A program made the translations under genes and the position numbers. Below the pieces are notes generated by a model. The model was not told where the DNA came from. It was given only the letters and a program-made list of their open reading frames with translations, and searched no databases. Positions 1 to 7,557 of a stretch of DNA of 64,000 bases are shown here, piece after piece (within the stretch, counting starts at the first letter, position 1; each line of letters begins with the position of its first letter). Source of the DNA: JABMPR01 sp964508765 (GTDB taxonomy: Bacteria; Fidelibacterota; UBA8477; JABMPR01); contig CAZDVD010000006.1 of the NCBI GenBank assembly GCA_964508765.1, forward strand, positions 53,452 to 117,451. The letters are read 5' to 3'.

Positions 1-173
1 ATATAGGCGAATAAAAAGGTTTGTTTCTCAGTGGGCGTCAAAGCAGACCAGTAAATACTCTGGGCAAATGCCACATGCTCTTCAGCAGTATCTAAAGCGA
101 TGGATTCCTGAGCAGAAGCGAGCTGGAACAGAGACAATGTGAATACTGCGATGCAAAAAAGAGTGTTCCTCAT
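1..173 (-). CDS. Exported protein, N-terminal fragment cut by window edge
   Basis: Reading leftward from the ATG at 173-171 gives an open frame that runs off the window. It begins MRNTLFCIAVFTLSLFQLAS and continues AQES, which is a clear signal peptide with a cleavage site after an A-S-A-type motif. About 57 residues are visible, and the mature part contains ALDTAEEHVAFAQSIYW. No family can be named from so short a piece. It lies downstream of ispG on the same strand, with about 100 bases between them. It is probably a secreted or periplasmic protein. Confidence 0.6.
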   Translation of the reverse strand, partial: MRNTLFCIAVFTLSLFQLASAQESIALDTAEEHVAFAQSIYWSALTPTEKQTFLFAY

Positions 174-277
174 AGAAATTCCTACTGGTTTATTAATAGT
201 ACCCTAAATCTAAGCTCAGATTCAAATACAGGTACAAAAAAATAGCTGAGAAGCATGACAACTTTTTTGGGTCTATA

Positions 278-2197
278 TTAGGGTTCTACCCAATATCCTT
301 CGGTTTTGATGAGATCGATCAATGAATCTACTGCCTCGGTTTGGGGAAGATGAGGGCGTACCACCATTTGACCACGGTAGAGAGAAACTTTACCAGGACC
401 CGTACCGACATAGCCAAAATCTGCATCAGCCATTTCACCTGGACCATTTACAATGCAACCCATAATTCCGATTTTGACGCCTTTCAAATGACTGGTCCGC
501 TCACGGATCTGGGCGGTTACTTCTTCCAAATCAAACAAGGTTCTTCCACATGAAGGACAAGCAATGTATTCCGTTTTGGTCATACGACTGCGACTTGCCT
601 GAAGCACACCGAATGCAATCTCATTCAAATCTCTAGTACCAATCTGCTTTGATTGCAACCAGACACCATCAGCCAGGCCATCAGTCAGAATCGAACCTAC
701 TTCAGCAGATACTGAAAGCAAAAATTCGTCACGAAGCAGGTCGGTCATTTTATTCAGAATAATAACGGGTTGCTTTTTTTCCTGATTCATAAGCTCAAGA
801 ATAAAGCGACGTATATCGGCCATTTGGTGTGCATTTTCTGAGCTAAGTAACCAAACTATTCCCGAATCATTGGGGAGGTCCATAACCTGATCCTTCGTAC
901 TGATGTGAACAAAATTTGTCTCAGGATGCTTTTGGTCAGCAGAACCGAAGGAAGCCAGACTAAATACAGGAAAACTATTAGGGCTTGTCTTAAAATCAGT
1001 CCATATCGCTGAATCATAGAGCCTTAGAGCATTACCTGAAAGTTCGATACCGGTCATATTCTGGCCAAAATACAAGATGTCAGCACCCTGATCACCCGCT
1101 GTCCAGGCATTGCTTACCAGGTCAAATTGATATCCAACAGCTTTGAGTTGATCTTCACTAATGTTTGTATCATCCGAGAGATCTGCAACTACAACTGGAA
1201 CATTGTCACCACCGATAATCGAACTCGACTTGGTTTCTCTGCGTTGATATTCAAATAAATTAATGGGAAGCGCTTCGAGCGGTTTAATTTCGTGATGTTT
1301 GGAGAGCTGCTGGATGGATTTCACAATTGAAAGTGCCACTGGAATCTCTGCTTCTGGGGCTTCAGTCAAGGAAACCCTGATGGTATCACCTAAACCATCT
1401 CTGAGGAGTGACCCGATACCCAGCGAAGATTTGATGCGGGCATCATCACCGTCACCAGCTTCAGTCACACCCAGATGAAGGGGATAATTGAAATCCTCAC
1501 GATTCATCTGATCAACCAGTAAACGATAGGCCTGTATCATGACTCGAGTGTTGCTGGCTTTCATGGAAATGACCAGATCATGGTATTGATGAGCCGCGCA
1601 AATCCGCACAAATTCCATGGCTGATTCCACCATGCCTTGAGGTGTATCCCCATAATGACTGAGAATTCTATCCGAAAGCGAGCCGTGATTAGAACCAATA
1701 CGCATGGCAGTACCTGCTTCTCGGCACAATTTCACCAGAGGGGTAAATCTTTCTTCAATGCGATCCAGTTCGGCCTGGTATTCATGCTGATTATATTCCA
1801 GTTCCTGAAATTTCTTGCGATCCACATAATTGCCTGGATTCACTCTTACTTTTTCAACGTGTCTGGCAGCCTCTTCAGCAGCCCGGGGAACAAAATGAAT
1901 ATCTGCGATAAGGGGAACAGTATAACCACGCTTCTTTAATTCAGATTTAATAACAGCAAGATTTCTAGCTTCTTTGACGCTGGGTGCAGTAATTCTGACG
2001 TACTCGCAACCTGCATCTACCAGACGGATGGTTTGCTCAACAGTAGCCTGTGTGTCCATGGTGTTTGTATTTGTCATGGATTGTACCCGAATGGGGTGGT
2101 TACCACCCATGGGAATTTCACCAATGTTGACTACGCGACTATTATAGCGTTGATACTGTGTTAGCGATGCAAGTGAATCAGAAAAATGGGTACTCAT
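278..2197 (-). CDS. ispG: 4-hydroxy-3-methylbut-2-enyl diphosphate synthase, long form
   Basis: IspG (GcpE) makes HMBPP from methylerythritol cyclodiphosphate in the cytosolic MEP isoprenoid pathway, using a [4Fe-4S] cluster. The N-terminal TIM-barrel half is typical (IRVQSMTNT near residue 36; RVNPGNY near 117). The C-terminal iron-sulfur domain has C547 and C550 in CPSC, C581 in GCIVNGPGE, and E588, spaced as in the E. coli ligands. At 639 residues it is far longer than the roughly 370-residue proteobacterial enzyme. The extra domain lies between about 290 and 510, as in the Bacteroidetes, Chlamydia and plant form. The ATG at 2197 starts a well-aligned N terminus. It is divergent from pepP across about 195 bases that must hold both promoters. 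Confidence 0.97.
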   Translation of the reverse strand: MSTHFSDSLASLTQYQRYNSRVVNIGEIPMGGNHPIRVQSMTNTNTMDTQATVEQTIRLVDAGCEYVRITAPSVKEARNLAVIKSELKKRGYTVPLIADIHFVPRAAEEAARHVEKVRVNPGNYVDRKKFQELEYNQHEYQAELDRIEERFTPLVKLCREAGTAMRIGSNHGSLSDRILSHYGDTPQGMVESAMEFVRICAAHQYHDLVISMKASNTRVMIQAYRLLVDQMNREDFNYPLHLGVTEAGDGDDARIKSSLGIGSLLRDGLGDTIRVSLTEAPEAEIPVALSIVKSIQQLSKHHEIKPLEALPINLFEYQRRETKSSSIIGGDNVPVVVADLSDDTNISEDQLKAVGYQFDLVSNAWTAGDQGADILYFGQNMTGIELSGNALRLYDSAIWTDFKTSPNSFPVFSLASFGSADQKHPETNFVHISTKDQVMDLPNDSGIVWLLSSENAHQMADIRRFILELMNQEKKQPVIILNKMTDLLRDEFLLSVSAEVGSILTDGLADGVWLQSKQIGTRDLNEIAFGVLQASRSRMTKTEYIACPSCGRTLFDLEEVTAQIRERTSHLKGVKIGIMGCIVNGPGEMADADFGYVGTGPGKVSLYRGQMVVRPHLPQTEAVDSLIDLIKTEGYWVEP

Positions 2198-2392
2198 TTA
2201 TTTAAAATATCCTTGTTCATCATGTTTATTTCTGTTCAATCTAAAGGGGAGTAAGCTTGAAACCAATTGGAATACCATATCAGACCGTCTGAATTGCTCC
2301 GAATGAATGGCTATAATCTCTAAAGTTGTACCTTGTTAAGACAGGTCACTCAATTTATTTTCTTCGTCTTATAAAAGGAGCCATGAAATAAT

Positions 2393-3700
2393 ATGTTGAG
2401 TAGTGACATTTACGATAAACGCCGACAAAATCTTATGAAGTCCATGGGGAAGGGTGTGGCCATTCTCAAAGGTGCCCCAGAACAAACCCGAACCAATGAT
2501 ACAGAATACCCTTATCGCCAGGATTCTGACTTTTACTATCTGACAGGGTATACTGAACCGGGTGCCGCCTGCATCATTGATCCCAACAACAAGGAAAACC
2601 CATTTACTCTGTTTGTCTTGCCCCAGGATCCCAAGATGGAAGTTTGGACGGGTTGGAGACTGAGTTTTGAAGAGACAGTAAAAAAGTATGGTGCTAATCA
2701 GGCTCTGGATATCTCAGAATTTGAAACAGTTGCTCTGGCAGCCATGAAAACATCATCAAAAGTATATACGAACCTGAACCACGATAAAAATCATCAGCAC
2801 AAGATGCTTGATCAAGTTGGACAAGTGCGGAAAGAAGTTCAGCGTACAGGTGGTGGTCCAGAGGGTCTTGAATCCATTGGCGCCATCACTCATGGCATGC
2901 GGTTGATCAAAGATGAACATGAAGTAGCACTCATGCAGCGAGCTGCTGATATTTCAGCTGATGCGCATTCAAAGGCCATGCAAGCTTGTAAACCTGGTAT
3001 GTATGAATATCAGTTACAGGCTGTTATGGAGAGCCATTTTGTTCACGAAGGAGGTGTTGGCCCCGCTTACACATCTATTGTGGGTGCCGGGGACAATGCA
3101 ACCGTACTGCACTATATAAAAAATCGTGACCAAATCGTTGATGGTGATATGATCCTCATTGATGCGGCAGCTGAGTATGAGATGTATGCTGCAGATATTA
3201 CCCGAACTTTTCCTGCAAATGGGAAATTCTCTGAAGCTCAGAGAGCCATCTATGATGTAATCCTCGCAGCCCAGAAGGCTGTGATTGAAGCTTCCAAGCC
3301 GGGTGTTACCTTCCAGGAACTCCATGATTTAGATCTAAGATTGCTGGTGGAAGGAATGATTGAAATCGGTTTACTGGATGGTACTGCCGATGAAGTCATT
3401 CAGGATGGGAGCTATCAGGAATATTTCATGCACAAAACGGGGCATTGGTTAGGGCTGGATGTCCACGATATGGGCAACTATATGGCTGAAGGTGAATCTA
3501 TTACTCTTAAACCGGGCATGGTTTTCACTGTTGAACCAGGTATTTATGTTAATTCTAAATCCAAAGCCCCCGCAAAATTTCGCGGTATTGGAATTCGAAT
3601 TGAAGATGATATACTCATCACAGAAAATGGAAACAAAAACCTCACTGCTGCAGTTCCAAAAGAGATCTCTGAAATTGAAGCACTGATGGAATCAGAATAA
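2393..3700 (+). CDS. pepP: Xaa-Pro aminopeptidase (M24B)
   Basis: This cytosolic metallopeptidase releases N-terminal residues preceding proline. Its 435 residues match the usual length. An AMP_N-type N-terminal domain (TRTNDTEYPYRQDSDFYYLTG) precedes a pita-bread catalytic domain. All five expected metal ligands are visible: D257, D268, H351 (in GHWLGLDVHD), E381 (FTVEPGIY) and E404 (IRIEDD). The start has AAAGGAG about 12 bases upstream. An ATG-AAA-TAA mini-frame at 2383 lies between this ribosome site and the ATG and is probably incidental. The selenoprotein candidate follows after 13 bases, so the two may be co-transcribed. Confidence 0.95.
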   Translation: MLSSDIYDKRRQNLMKSMGKGVAILKGAPEQTRTNDTEYPYRQDSDFYYLTGYTEPGAACIIDPNNKENPFTLFVLPQDPKMEVWTGWRLSFEETVKKYGANQALDISEFETVALAAMKTSSKVYTNLNHDKNHQHKMLDQVGQVRKEVQRTGGGPEGLESIGAITHGMRLIKDEHEVALMQRAADISADAHSKAMQACKPGMYEYQLQAVMESHFVHEGGVGPAYTSIVGAGDNATVLHYIKNRDQIVDGDMILIDAAAEYEMYAADITRTFPANGKFSEAQRAIYDVILAAQKAVIEASKPGVTFQELHDLDLRLLVEGMIEIGLLDGTADEVIQDGSYQEYFMHKTGHWLGLDVHDMGNYMAEGESITLKPGMVFTVEPGIYVNSKSKAPAKFRGIGIRIEDDILITENGNKNLTAAVPKEISEIEALMESE

Positions 3701-3713
3701 ATCAGGAATTAAA

Positions 3714-4853
3714 ATGAAAATTCTTCTTAAACAATCTGGATTAATCCTCCTTCTCATTGTTCTGGTGACAATGGGGTGTAAGAGTGAAACTGTAAATCCA
3801 GCATACAATCCAAATGAGTTCACCCTGTTAGTCGCTGCCAGTAATGACGGTGAAGTCGGCCCCTGTGGCTGAAAGTCCAATCCACTTGGCGGTCTTGCCA
3901 GGAAGCATACGATTTTAAAAGGGTTGGTGGAAACTGAAGCAACCTACTTTGTTGATGCCGGAGATGCATTGTTTAAATATCCCTACGTCAGGGATGATCA
4001 GCGTGAACACTTAAAAGAGGTAGCCCGCGCCATCATTGCCTCCTACAACGTGATGGAATGTCTAGTCCTGAATGTGGGGACCAATGATCTTGCTGGTGAT
4101 CTTGAATTTATCATGGAAATGCAGAAAAGTGCTGATTTTCCCTTCATTTCAGCAAATACAAAAGATGTTGCTACTGATGAATTCCTGTTTGATCCATACA
4201 CCATCATCCATACATCAGATCAAACCTTGGGATTTGTGGGCGTAACTAAAGGGGACAAGAGACTAAGATCTTTCAGCTTTTCTGATCCTGTTGAGGCTGC
4301 TCAAAAAGCCATAGATGAGATTAAAGATAAAGTTGATCTGGTTTTCTTAATGGCCAATGTGGATGAAAAAACCGAGCGAGCTTTAACTGCTGAGGTTAAG
4401 GGCATTGATTTTCTCCTCCGATCGAAGACAGGTTCCCTGCAAAGAGTTCCTCGGCAGCAGGATGGTACCACAGTCATTCGTATAGGTAAACAGGGCAAAT
4501 ATGCTGGTGTATTAAAAATTAGAAATGTTGATAATGTGAGCCAGATGAAAAATGTGAGTTCGCAATACACACGCATCAAGTTTGCAGATAATCGCCTAAA
4601 CGCCATGGCTAAAGACCTTAAAGAGGGACAAACTCTAGAAGAGCGCTTTGCCAATGATGAAAACAGATTAAAGCTGGTGACACGACTCCGAGCAGAGCGT
4701 AAAACCAACGTAGATCTCATCAAAAAACTGAAGAATAGCTATTATCTGGAACCTATTCCACTGAATGAAAAGGTTGAGGATACTCCCGAAGTTGCAGAAA
4801 TTGTAAAAGAATATATGCCTAAGCCAACGAAGAAGCAGGTTAAGGACAAATAG
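3714..4853 (+). CDS. 5'-nucleotidase/metallophosphatase-like lipoprotein with in-frame UGA (candidate selenoprotein)
   Basis: From the ATG at 3714 one frame runs to 4853 (379 codons), interrupted only by TGA at 3870-3872 (codon 53). The first 22 residues form a lipoprotein signal with lipobox VTMGC (C22). The sequence around the stop reads GPCG-UGA-KSNPLGGLARK. Relatives in the bifunctional metallophosphatase/5'-nucleotidase family carry CGC followed by LGGLxRR here, so the UGA replaces a conserved cysteine. The rest fits the family: VDAGDALF, a G-x-N-D-L-A motif, and DFPFISANT. The classical first metal motif DxH is not evident, so activity is uncertain. Translation past the stop restores the family alignment without a frameshift. 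Selenocysteine insertion is the best reading. A TGC-to-TGA nonsense mutation or a sequencing error is the alternative. Gene callers would start it at the TTG at 3924 and lose the signal and the CGU motif. Confidence 0.78.
3870..3902 (+). promoter_or_regulatory. Candidate bacterial SECIS element after UGA codon 53
   Basis: Downstream of the TGA (3870-3872), bases 3885-3890 (CTTGGC) pair with 3897-3902 (GCCAGG). This is a six-pair stem with one T-G wobble, closing a six-base loop GGTCTT at 3891-3896. The loop starts with G and lies 18 bases past the UGA, inside the spacing known for bacterial SECIS elements. GGUCU also occurs in the SelB-binding loop of E. coli fdhF. The same bases encode the conserved LGGLAR, so part of the pairing could be coincidental. 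Confidence 0.6.
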
Positions 4854-4880
4854 ATTATTCTTTAAAATGATTGAATAAAA

Positions 4881-4912
4881 AAAGAGGCTGATACAATCAG
4901 CCTCTTTTTTTT
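4881..4912. terminator. Rho-independent terminator
   Basis: AAAGAGGCTGAT (4881-4892) pairs perfectly with ATCAGCCTCTTT (4896-4907) around a three-base loop and is followed by a T run. It ends the pepP/selenoprotein unit. The A-rich left side could also terminate the converging tRNA transcript. Confidence 0.9.
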
Positions 4913-4914
4913 AA

Positions 4915-4990
4915 TGGGGCGAGAGACCGGGCTCGAACCGGCGACAACCACGTTGGCAACGTGGAGCTCTACCAACTGAGCTACTCTCGC
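4915..4990 (-). tRNA. tRNA-Gly (anticodon GCC)
   Basis: The reverse strand from 4990 folds as a 76-nt cloverleaf. The acceptor is GCGAGAG/CTCTCGC, the D-stem GCTC/GAGC, the anticodon stem CCACG/CGTGG with loop TTGCCAA (anticodon GCC), and the T-arm GCCGG-TTCGAGC-CCGGT. The 3' CCA is encoded (4917-4915). The discriminator at 4918 reads C, whereas bacterial tRNA-Gly usually has U73. Confidence 0.97.
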
Positions 4991-5309
4991 ATAAGCTGTA
5001 TGCCATCAGAGATGGCTTTAAAGCGGCGTGAATATAAATCTTGTCAATGGCGGGGCAAACAATATTTCCCTTTAAATTGATCATAGGTATAAATCATCAT
5101 ATCTGATGTATAAATCTCTCTGTATCCATATCATTAAGATATGAGTATATATCATAAACTAACTTCTATTTGATTAATATTGAATGTATGTCGATTCTGT
5201 AAGTTCATAATACATAGTATTATAGATAAGATTAAATGAACTTGGCATATGGTTTGTGAAAGGAGTAACCATGTTTAAGAGAAAAACAAAAGACAACAGG
5301 GAGGCTATC
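4991..5309. other. AT-rich intergenic region
   Basis: There is no convincing gene between the tRNA and the TonB-domain protein. The region is AT-rich and has a small inverted repeat, CATATC-ATTAA-GATATG (5127-5143), that could be an operator or part of a promoter. A second in-frame ATG at 5271 with AAAGGAG just upstream gives an alternative, longer start for the next gene. Confidence 0.5.
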
Positions 5310-5678
5310 ATGATCAAAACGAAACTAACATTAACTGCATTGGTTCTTTTGCTAGGAGCTACACAATTAATGGCTGACCCAAATTCTAATAAGAGTTGCT
5401 GCCAGCCCCTACCCATCGGAGGGATGGAATCCTTAGAGCGAAATACCATCTATCCACTGTTTGACCGTGTACACGGAAATAATTCCGATGTTATCTTGAA
5501 TTTTAATGTGGATAAGGACGGAAATATTTCCAATGTTCGTGTTGCCAGTAGTGGTGGCAGCATGTTTGACAAATCAGCTATTATGGCGGTGATGAAGACA
5601 CGGTGGACACCTGCAATGCAAAACGGAAATCCCGTAGCAGTTACCTTCGAATTGCCTTTTGAATATCGCTCGTGGTGA
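5310..5678 (+). CDS. Exported TonB C-terminal-domain protein
   Basis: This is a small exported protein. The start chosen here has AGGGAGG a few bases upstream and begins directly with a signal peptide (MIKTKLTLTALVLLLGATQL). The ATG at 5271 would add 13 charged residues (FKRKTKDNRE) and also has a good ribosome site. The C-terminal 70 residues match a TonB C-terminal fold: VILNFNVDKDGNISNVRV, then DKSAIMAVMKTRWTPAMQNG and VTFELPFEY. There is no proline-rich spanning segment or membrane anchor, so it is not a classical energy-coupling TonB. Such stand-alone domains are common in FCB bacteria and their function is usually unknown. A CC pair (residues about 29-30) follows the signal. The gene ends at a strong hairpin shared with the convergent XRE gene. 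Confidence 0.8.
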   Translation: MIKTKLTLTALVLLLGATQLMADPNSNKSCCQPLPIGGMESLERNTIYPLFDRVHGNNSDVILNFNVDKDGNISNVRVASSGGSMFDKSAIMAVMKTRWTPAMQNGNPVAVTFELPFEYRSW

Positions 5679-5718
5679 CAAGTACACCGTTATTTGACAG
5701 TTGATCCCCTAAATATGG

Positions 5719-5753
5719 AACAGGCAGGTTACTTTAGTAATCTGCCTGTTTTG
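5719..5753. terminator. Bidirectional terminator
   Basis: Bases 5719-5732 pair with 5737-5750 as a 14-bp stem with one G-T pair and a TTTA loop. It lies between the convergent TonB-domain and XRE genes, with AA and TTTT flanks serving both directions. Confidence 0.85.
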
Positions 5754-5754
5754 C

Positions 5755-6051
5755 TTATAGCGGTTTAATATTGATCTCTACATTGATCATGTTGTACTTG
5801 AGTGTTTTTAGTGCATCCATTGCTGCATCAATATCCAGGCTGAATGTTTCTTCAGCTCCATAGTTAAGCATATGTGCTACAGAAAGATTATAGGCTTTTG
5901 CTATTTTTGACAGAGTTGAGAAAGTTGGATCTGCGAGACCTCGCTCTAGTTTGCTGATATAGCTCTTATCAAGACCAGCACTAACAGCAAGATCTTTTTG
6001 AAGAATCTGATGACCATCACGTACAAGTCTCAGTTGTTTTCCTATATTCAT
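5755..6051 (-). CDS. XRE-family transcriptional regulator
   Basis: This is a 98-residue DNA-binding protein. A lambda-repressor-type helix-turn-helix fills residues 1-62: QKDLAVSAGLDKSYISKLERG is the recognition region, followed by PTFSTLSKIAKAYN. A short C-terminal tail of about 35 residues has no recognised domain and may dimerise. The start has a GGGGAG ribosome site. It is transcribed away from the pcm-like gene, so the 147 bases between them hold divergent promoters. Its targets cannot be read from the sequence. Confidence 0.9.
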   Translation of the reverse strand: MNIGKQLRLVRDGHQILQKDLAVSAGLDKSYISKLERGLADPTFSTLSKIAKAYNLSVAHMLNYGAEETFSLDIDAAMDALKTLKYNMINVEINIKPL

Positions 6052-6198
6052 GTCTAAAATCTCCCCATATTAAATGGAACTGACTCGTTTTGCCCCTGGC
6101 CTTAGAAATATGGCAAAATATAACTTTACCAGACTCAGAAATTAATGTTTTTCGATAAGTTAATGCTTGGTAGGGGAAAAGGATTAAATTGAGCGACA

Positions 6199-6873
6199 AT
6201 GAAGAATATGGAAATTGGTAACTCACTCGATCTACGTCTGGAAATGGTCAATAATCAGCTCAAGAGCAGAGGGATTCACCATTCAGCAATACTTGATGTC
6301 TTTAGGGAAATTCCCAGACATTTGTTTGTCTCCAAGGTTTCGCCCCTGGAGGCTTATTCTGATCGACCGCTTCCCATAAAAGCAGGACAAACTATTAGCC
6401 AGCCGTATATCGTTGCTTTGATGTTAAGCTATCTTGAAATTCATCCCACACATGCAATTCTTGAGATTGGTAGTGGGAGCGGCTATGCCACTGCCTTGAT
6501 GTCTAAGCTATGTAGACATGTCAGTGCCATAGAAGTCTACCAGGAGCTGATCGATGATTCACTTGAAGTGATCAATCAATTAGAAATAACTAATGTCGAT
6601 TTTCAGCATAGCAGTGCCTGGGAACAATTTGACAAGCGAATTGTTTATGATCGTATCATTCTATGGGCCAGCCCACCCAGGATTCCAGAGCATATCTTTG
6701 ATAATTTGAATGAAGGGGGCCTTCTGGTTGCGCCAGAGGGCAAATCAGAACAATATGTATGGATTTGTAAAAAGAAAGATGGCGAAATTACAAAAAGAAG
6801 AAGAGATCCAGTGAGGTTTGTTCCCCTAGTACAAGGATCTGTTCACGAAATAGATAGAAATATGCGAGGTTAA
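6199..6873 (+). CDS. pcm: Protein-L-isoaspartate O-methyltransferase
   Basis: The family uses S-adenosylmethionine to methylate isoaspartyl residues, starting their repair. The PCMT pattern is present over 224 residues: an N-terminal MVNNQLKSRGI, then FVSKVSPLEAYSDRPLPI, GQTISQPYIVALM, and the SAM motif ILEIGSGSGYATALM with SAIEVY. The C-terminal strand VRFVPLVQG is also typical. The motif-II region reads YDRIILWASPP, where many members have T-A-A; this is a modest divergence. No strong ribosome site precedes the ATG at 6199, and the ATG at 6208 is also possible. The PspC protein begins one base after the stop, which implies co-translation. Confidence 0.88.
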   Translation: MKNMEIGNSLDLRLEMVNNQLKSRGIHHSAILDVFREIPRHLFVSKVSPLEAYSDRPLPIKAGQTISQPYIVALMLSYLEIHPTHAILEIGSGSGYATALMSKLCRHVSAIEVYQELIDDSLEVINQLEITNVDFQHSSAWEQFDKRIVYDRIILWASPPRIPEHIFDNLNEGGLLVAPEGKSEQYVWICKKKDGEITKRRRDPVRFVPLVQGSVHEIDRNMRG

Positions 6874-6874
6874 A

Positions 6875-7507
6875 ATGAATAGACTATATAAGTCAGATAA
6901 AGATAAAGTTTTTGAAGGGGTTTGCGGTGGAATCGGAGAATATTTAAATGTAGATCCAGTGATTATCCGCCTCTTGTGGGTCGTCCTGGTAGTGTTCGGT
7001 GGGACTGGGGTCATAGCTTACCTCATTGCCATGTTGATCATACCCAAAAGACATGAAAACGTAGATGAAGAAAATTCACCTCAATCCACAATAAAGCCTG
7101 AGACCTATTCGAACAGGTTTTGGGGTATTATTCTTGTCATCGCTGGAATCCTTTTATTATTTGGCGTTGTCGGCCCAATTGCAGGTATTTTTGCAGGGAT
7201 AGCCCTGGCCATGGGTCACGTTCTCTGGCCAGTATTGATTATTGGTTTGGGACTGTATCTCTATTTTAATAAAACGGATGGAGATGACAGCAAGGCTTCT
7301 CTAGATGGCATCTTTCCACCAGACAAAACCCTTTACAAATCTCGGACAGATAGAAAAATTTCTGGTGTGTGTGGTGGAATAGGTCAATACTTTGATATTG
7401 ATTCCAACATCATTCGCATATTCTGGGCAGTGGCTACCTTAGGTTCTTTTGGTCTTGGTGTATTGGCATATGCAGCTCTGGCTATCTATCTGCGCGAATC
7501 TGATTAA
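6875..7507 (+). CDS. Double PspC-domain membrane protein
   Basis: This 210-residue inner-membrane protein has a PspC domain at each end: residues 1-60 (KVFEGVCGGIGEYLNVDP) and about 150-207 (RKISGVCGGIGQYFDIDS). Each domain has its own membrane helix. Two further hydrophobic segments lie in between, near residues 85-105 and 115-130. PspC proteins take part in envelope-stress sensing in other bacteria, but no pspA or pspF is nearby and the role here is open. The two domains are similar enough to suggest an internal duplication. Confidence 0.88.
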   Translation: MNRLYKSDKDKVFEGVCGGIGEYLNVDPVIIRLLWVVLVVFGGTGVIAYLIAMLIIPKRHENVDEENSPQSTIKPETYSNRFWGIILVIAGILLLFGVVGPIAGIFAGIALAMGHVLWPVLIIGLGLYLYFNKTDGDDSKASLDGIFPPDKTLYKSRTDRKISGVCGGIGQYFDIDSNIIRIFWAVATLGSFGLGVLAYAALAIYLRESD

Positions 7508-7557
7508 TTTGCTTCGCTGACATTTACCACCTCACAATTCATTCCCAGGGAAACAAT

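Noticed and set aside
3870..3872. Reassigned UGA (genetic code 4 or 25)
   Set aside because: Many genes in the window end cleanly at TGA, including pspC-adjacent and overlapping stops in mrdA, ftsX and nadD, so UGA is a normal stop.
3714..3924. Pseudogene or frameshift explanation for the interrupted lipoprotein gene
   Set aside because: Frame is unbroken on both sides of one TGA, the missing residue is a conserved Cys, and a spaced stem-loop follows. A sequencing error is still possible and is listed as a test.
5174..5449. Reverse frame opposite the TonB-domain gene
   Set aside because: No ribosome site and low-complexity sequence; the plus-strand frame has a signal peptide and a domain match.
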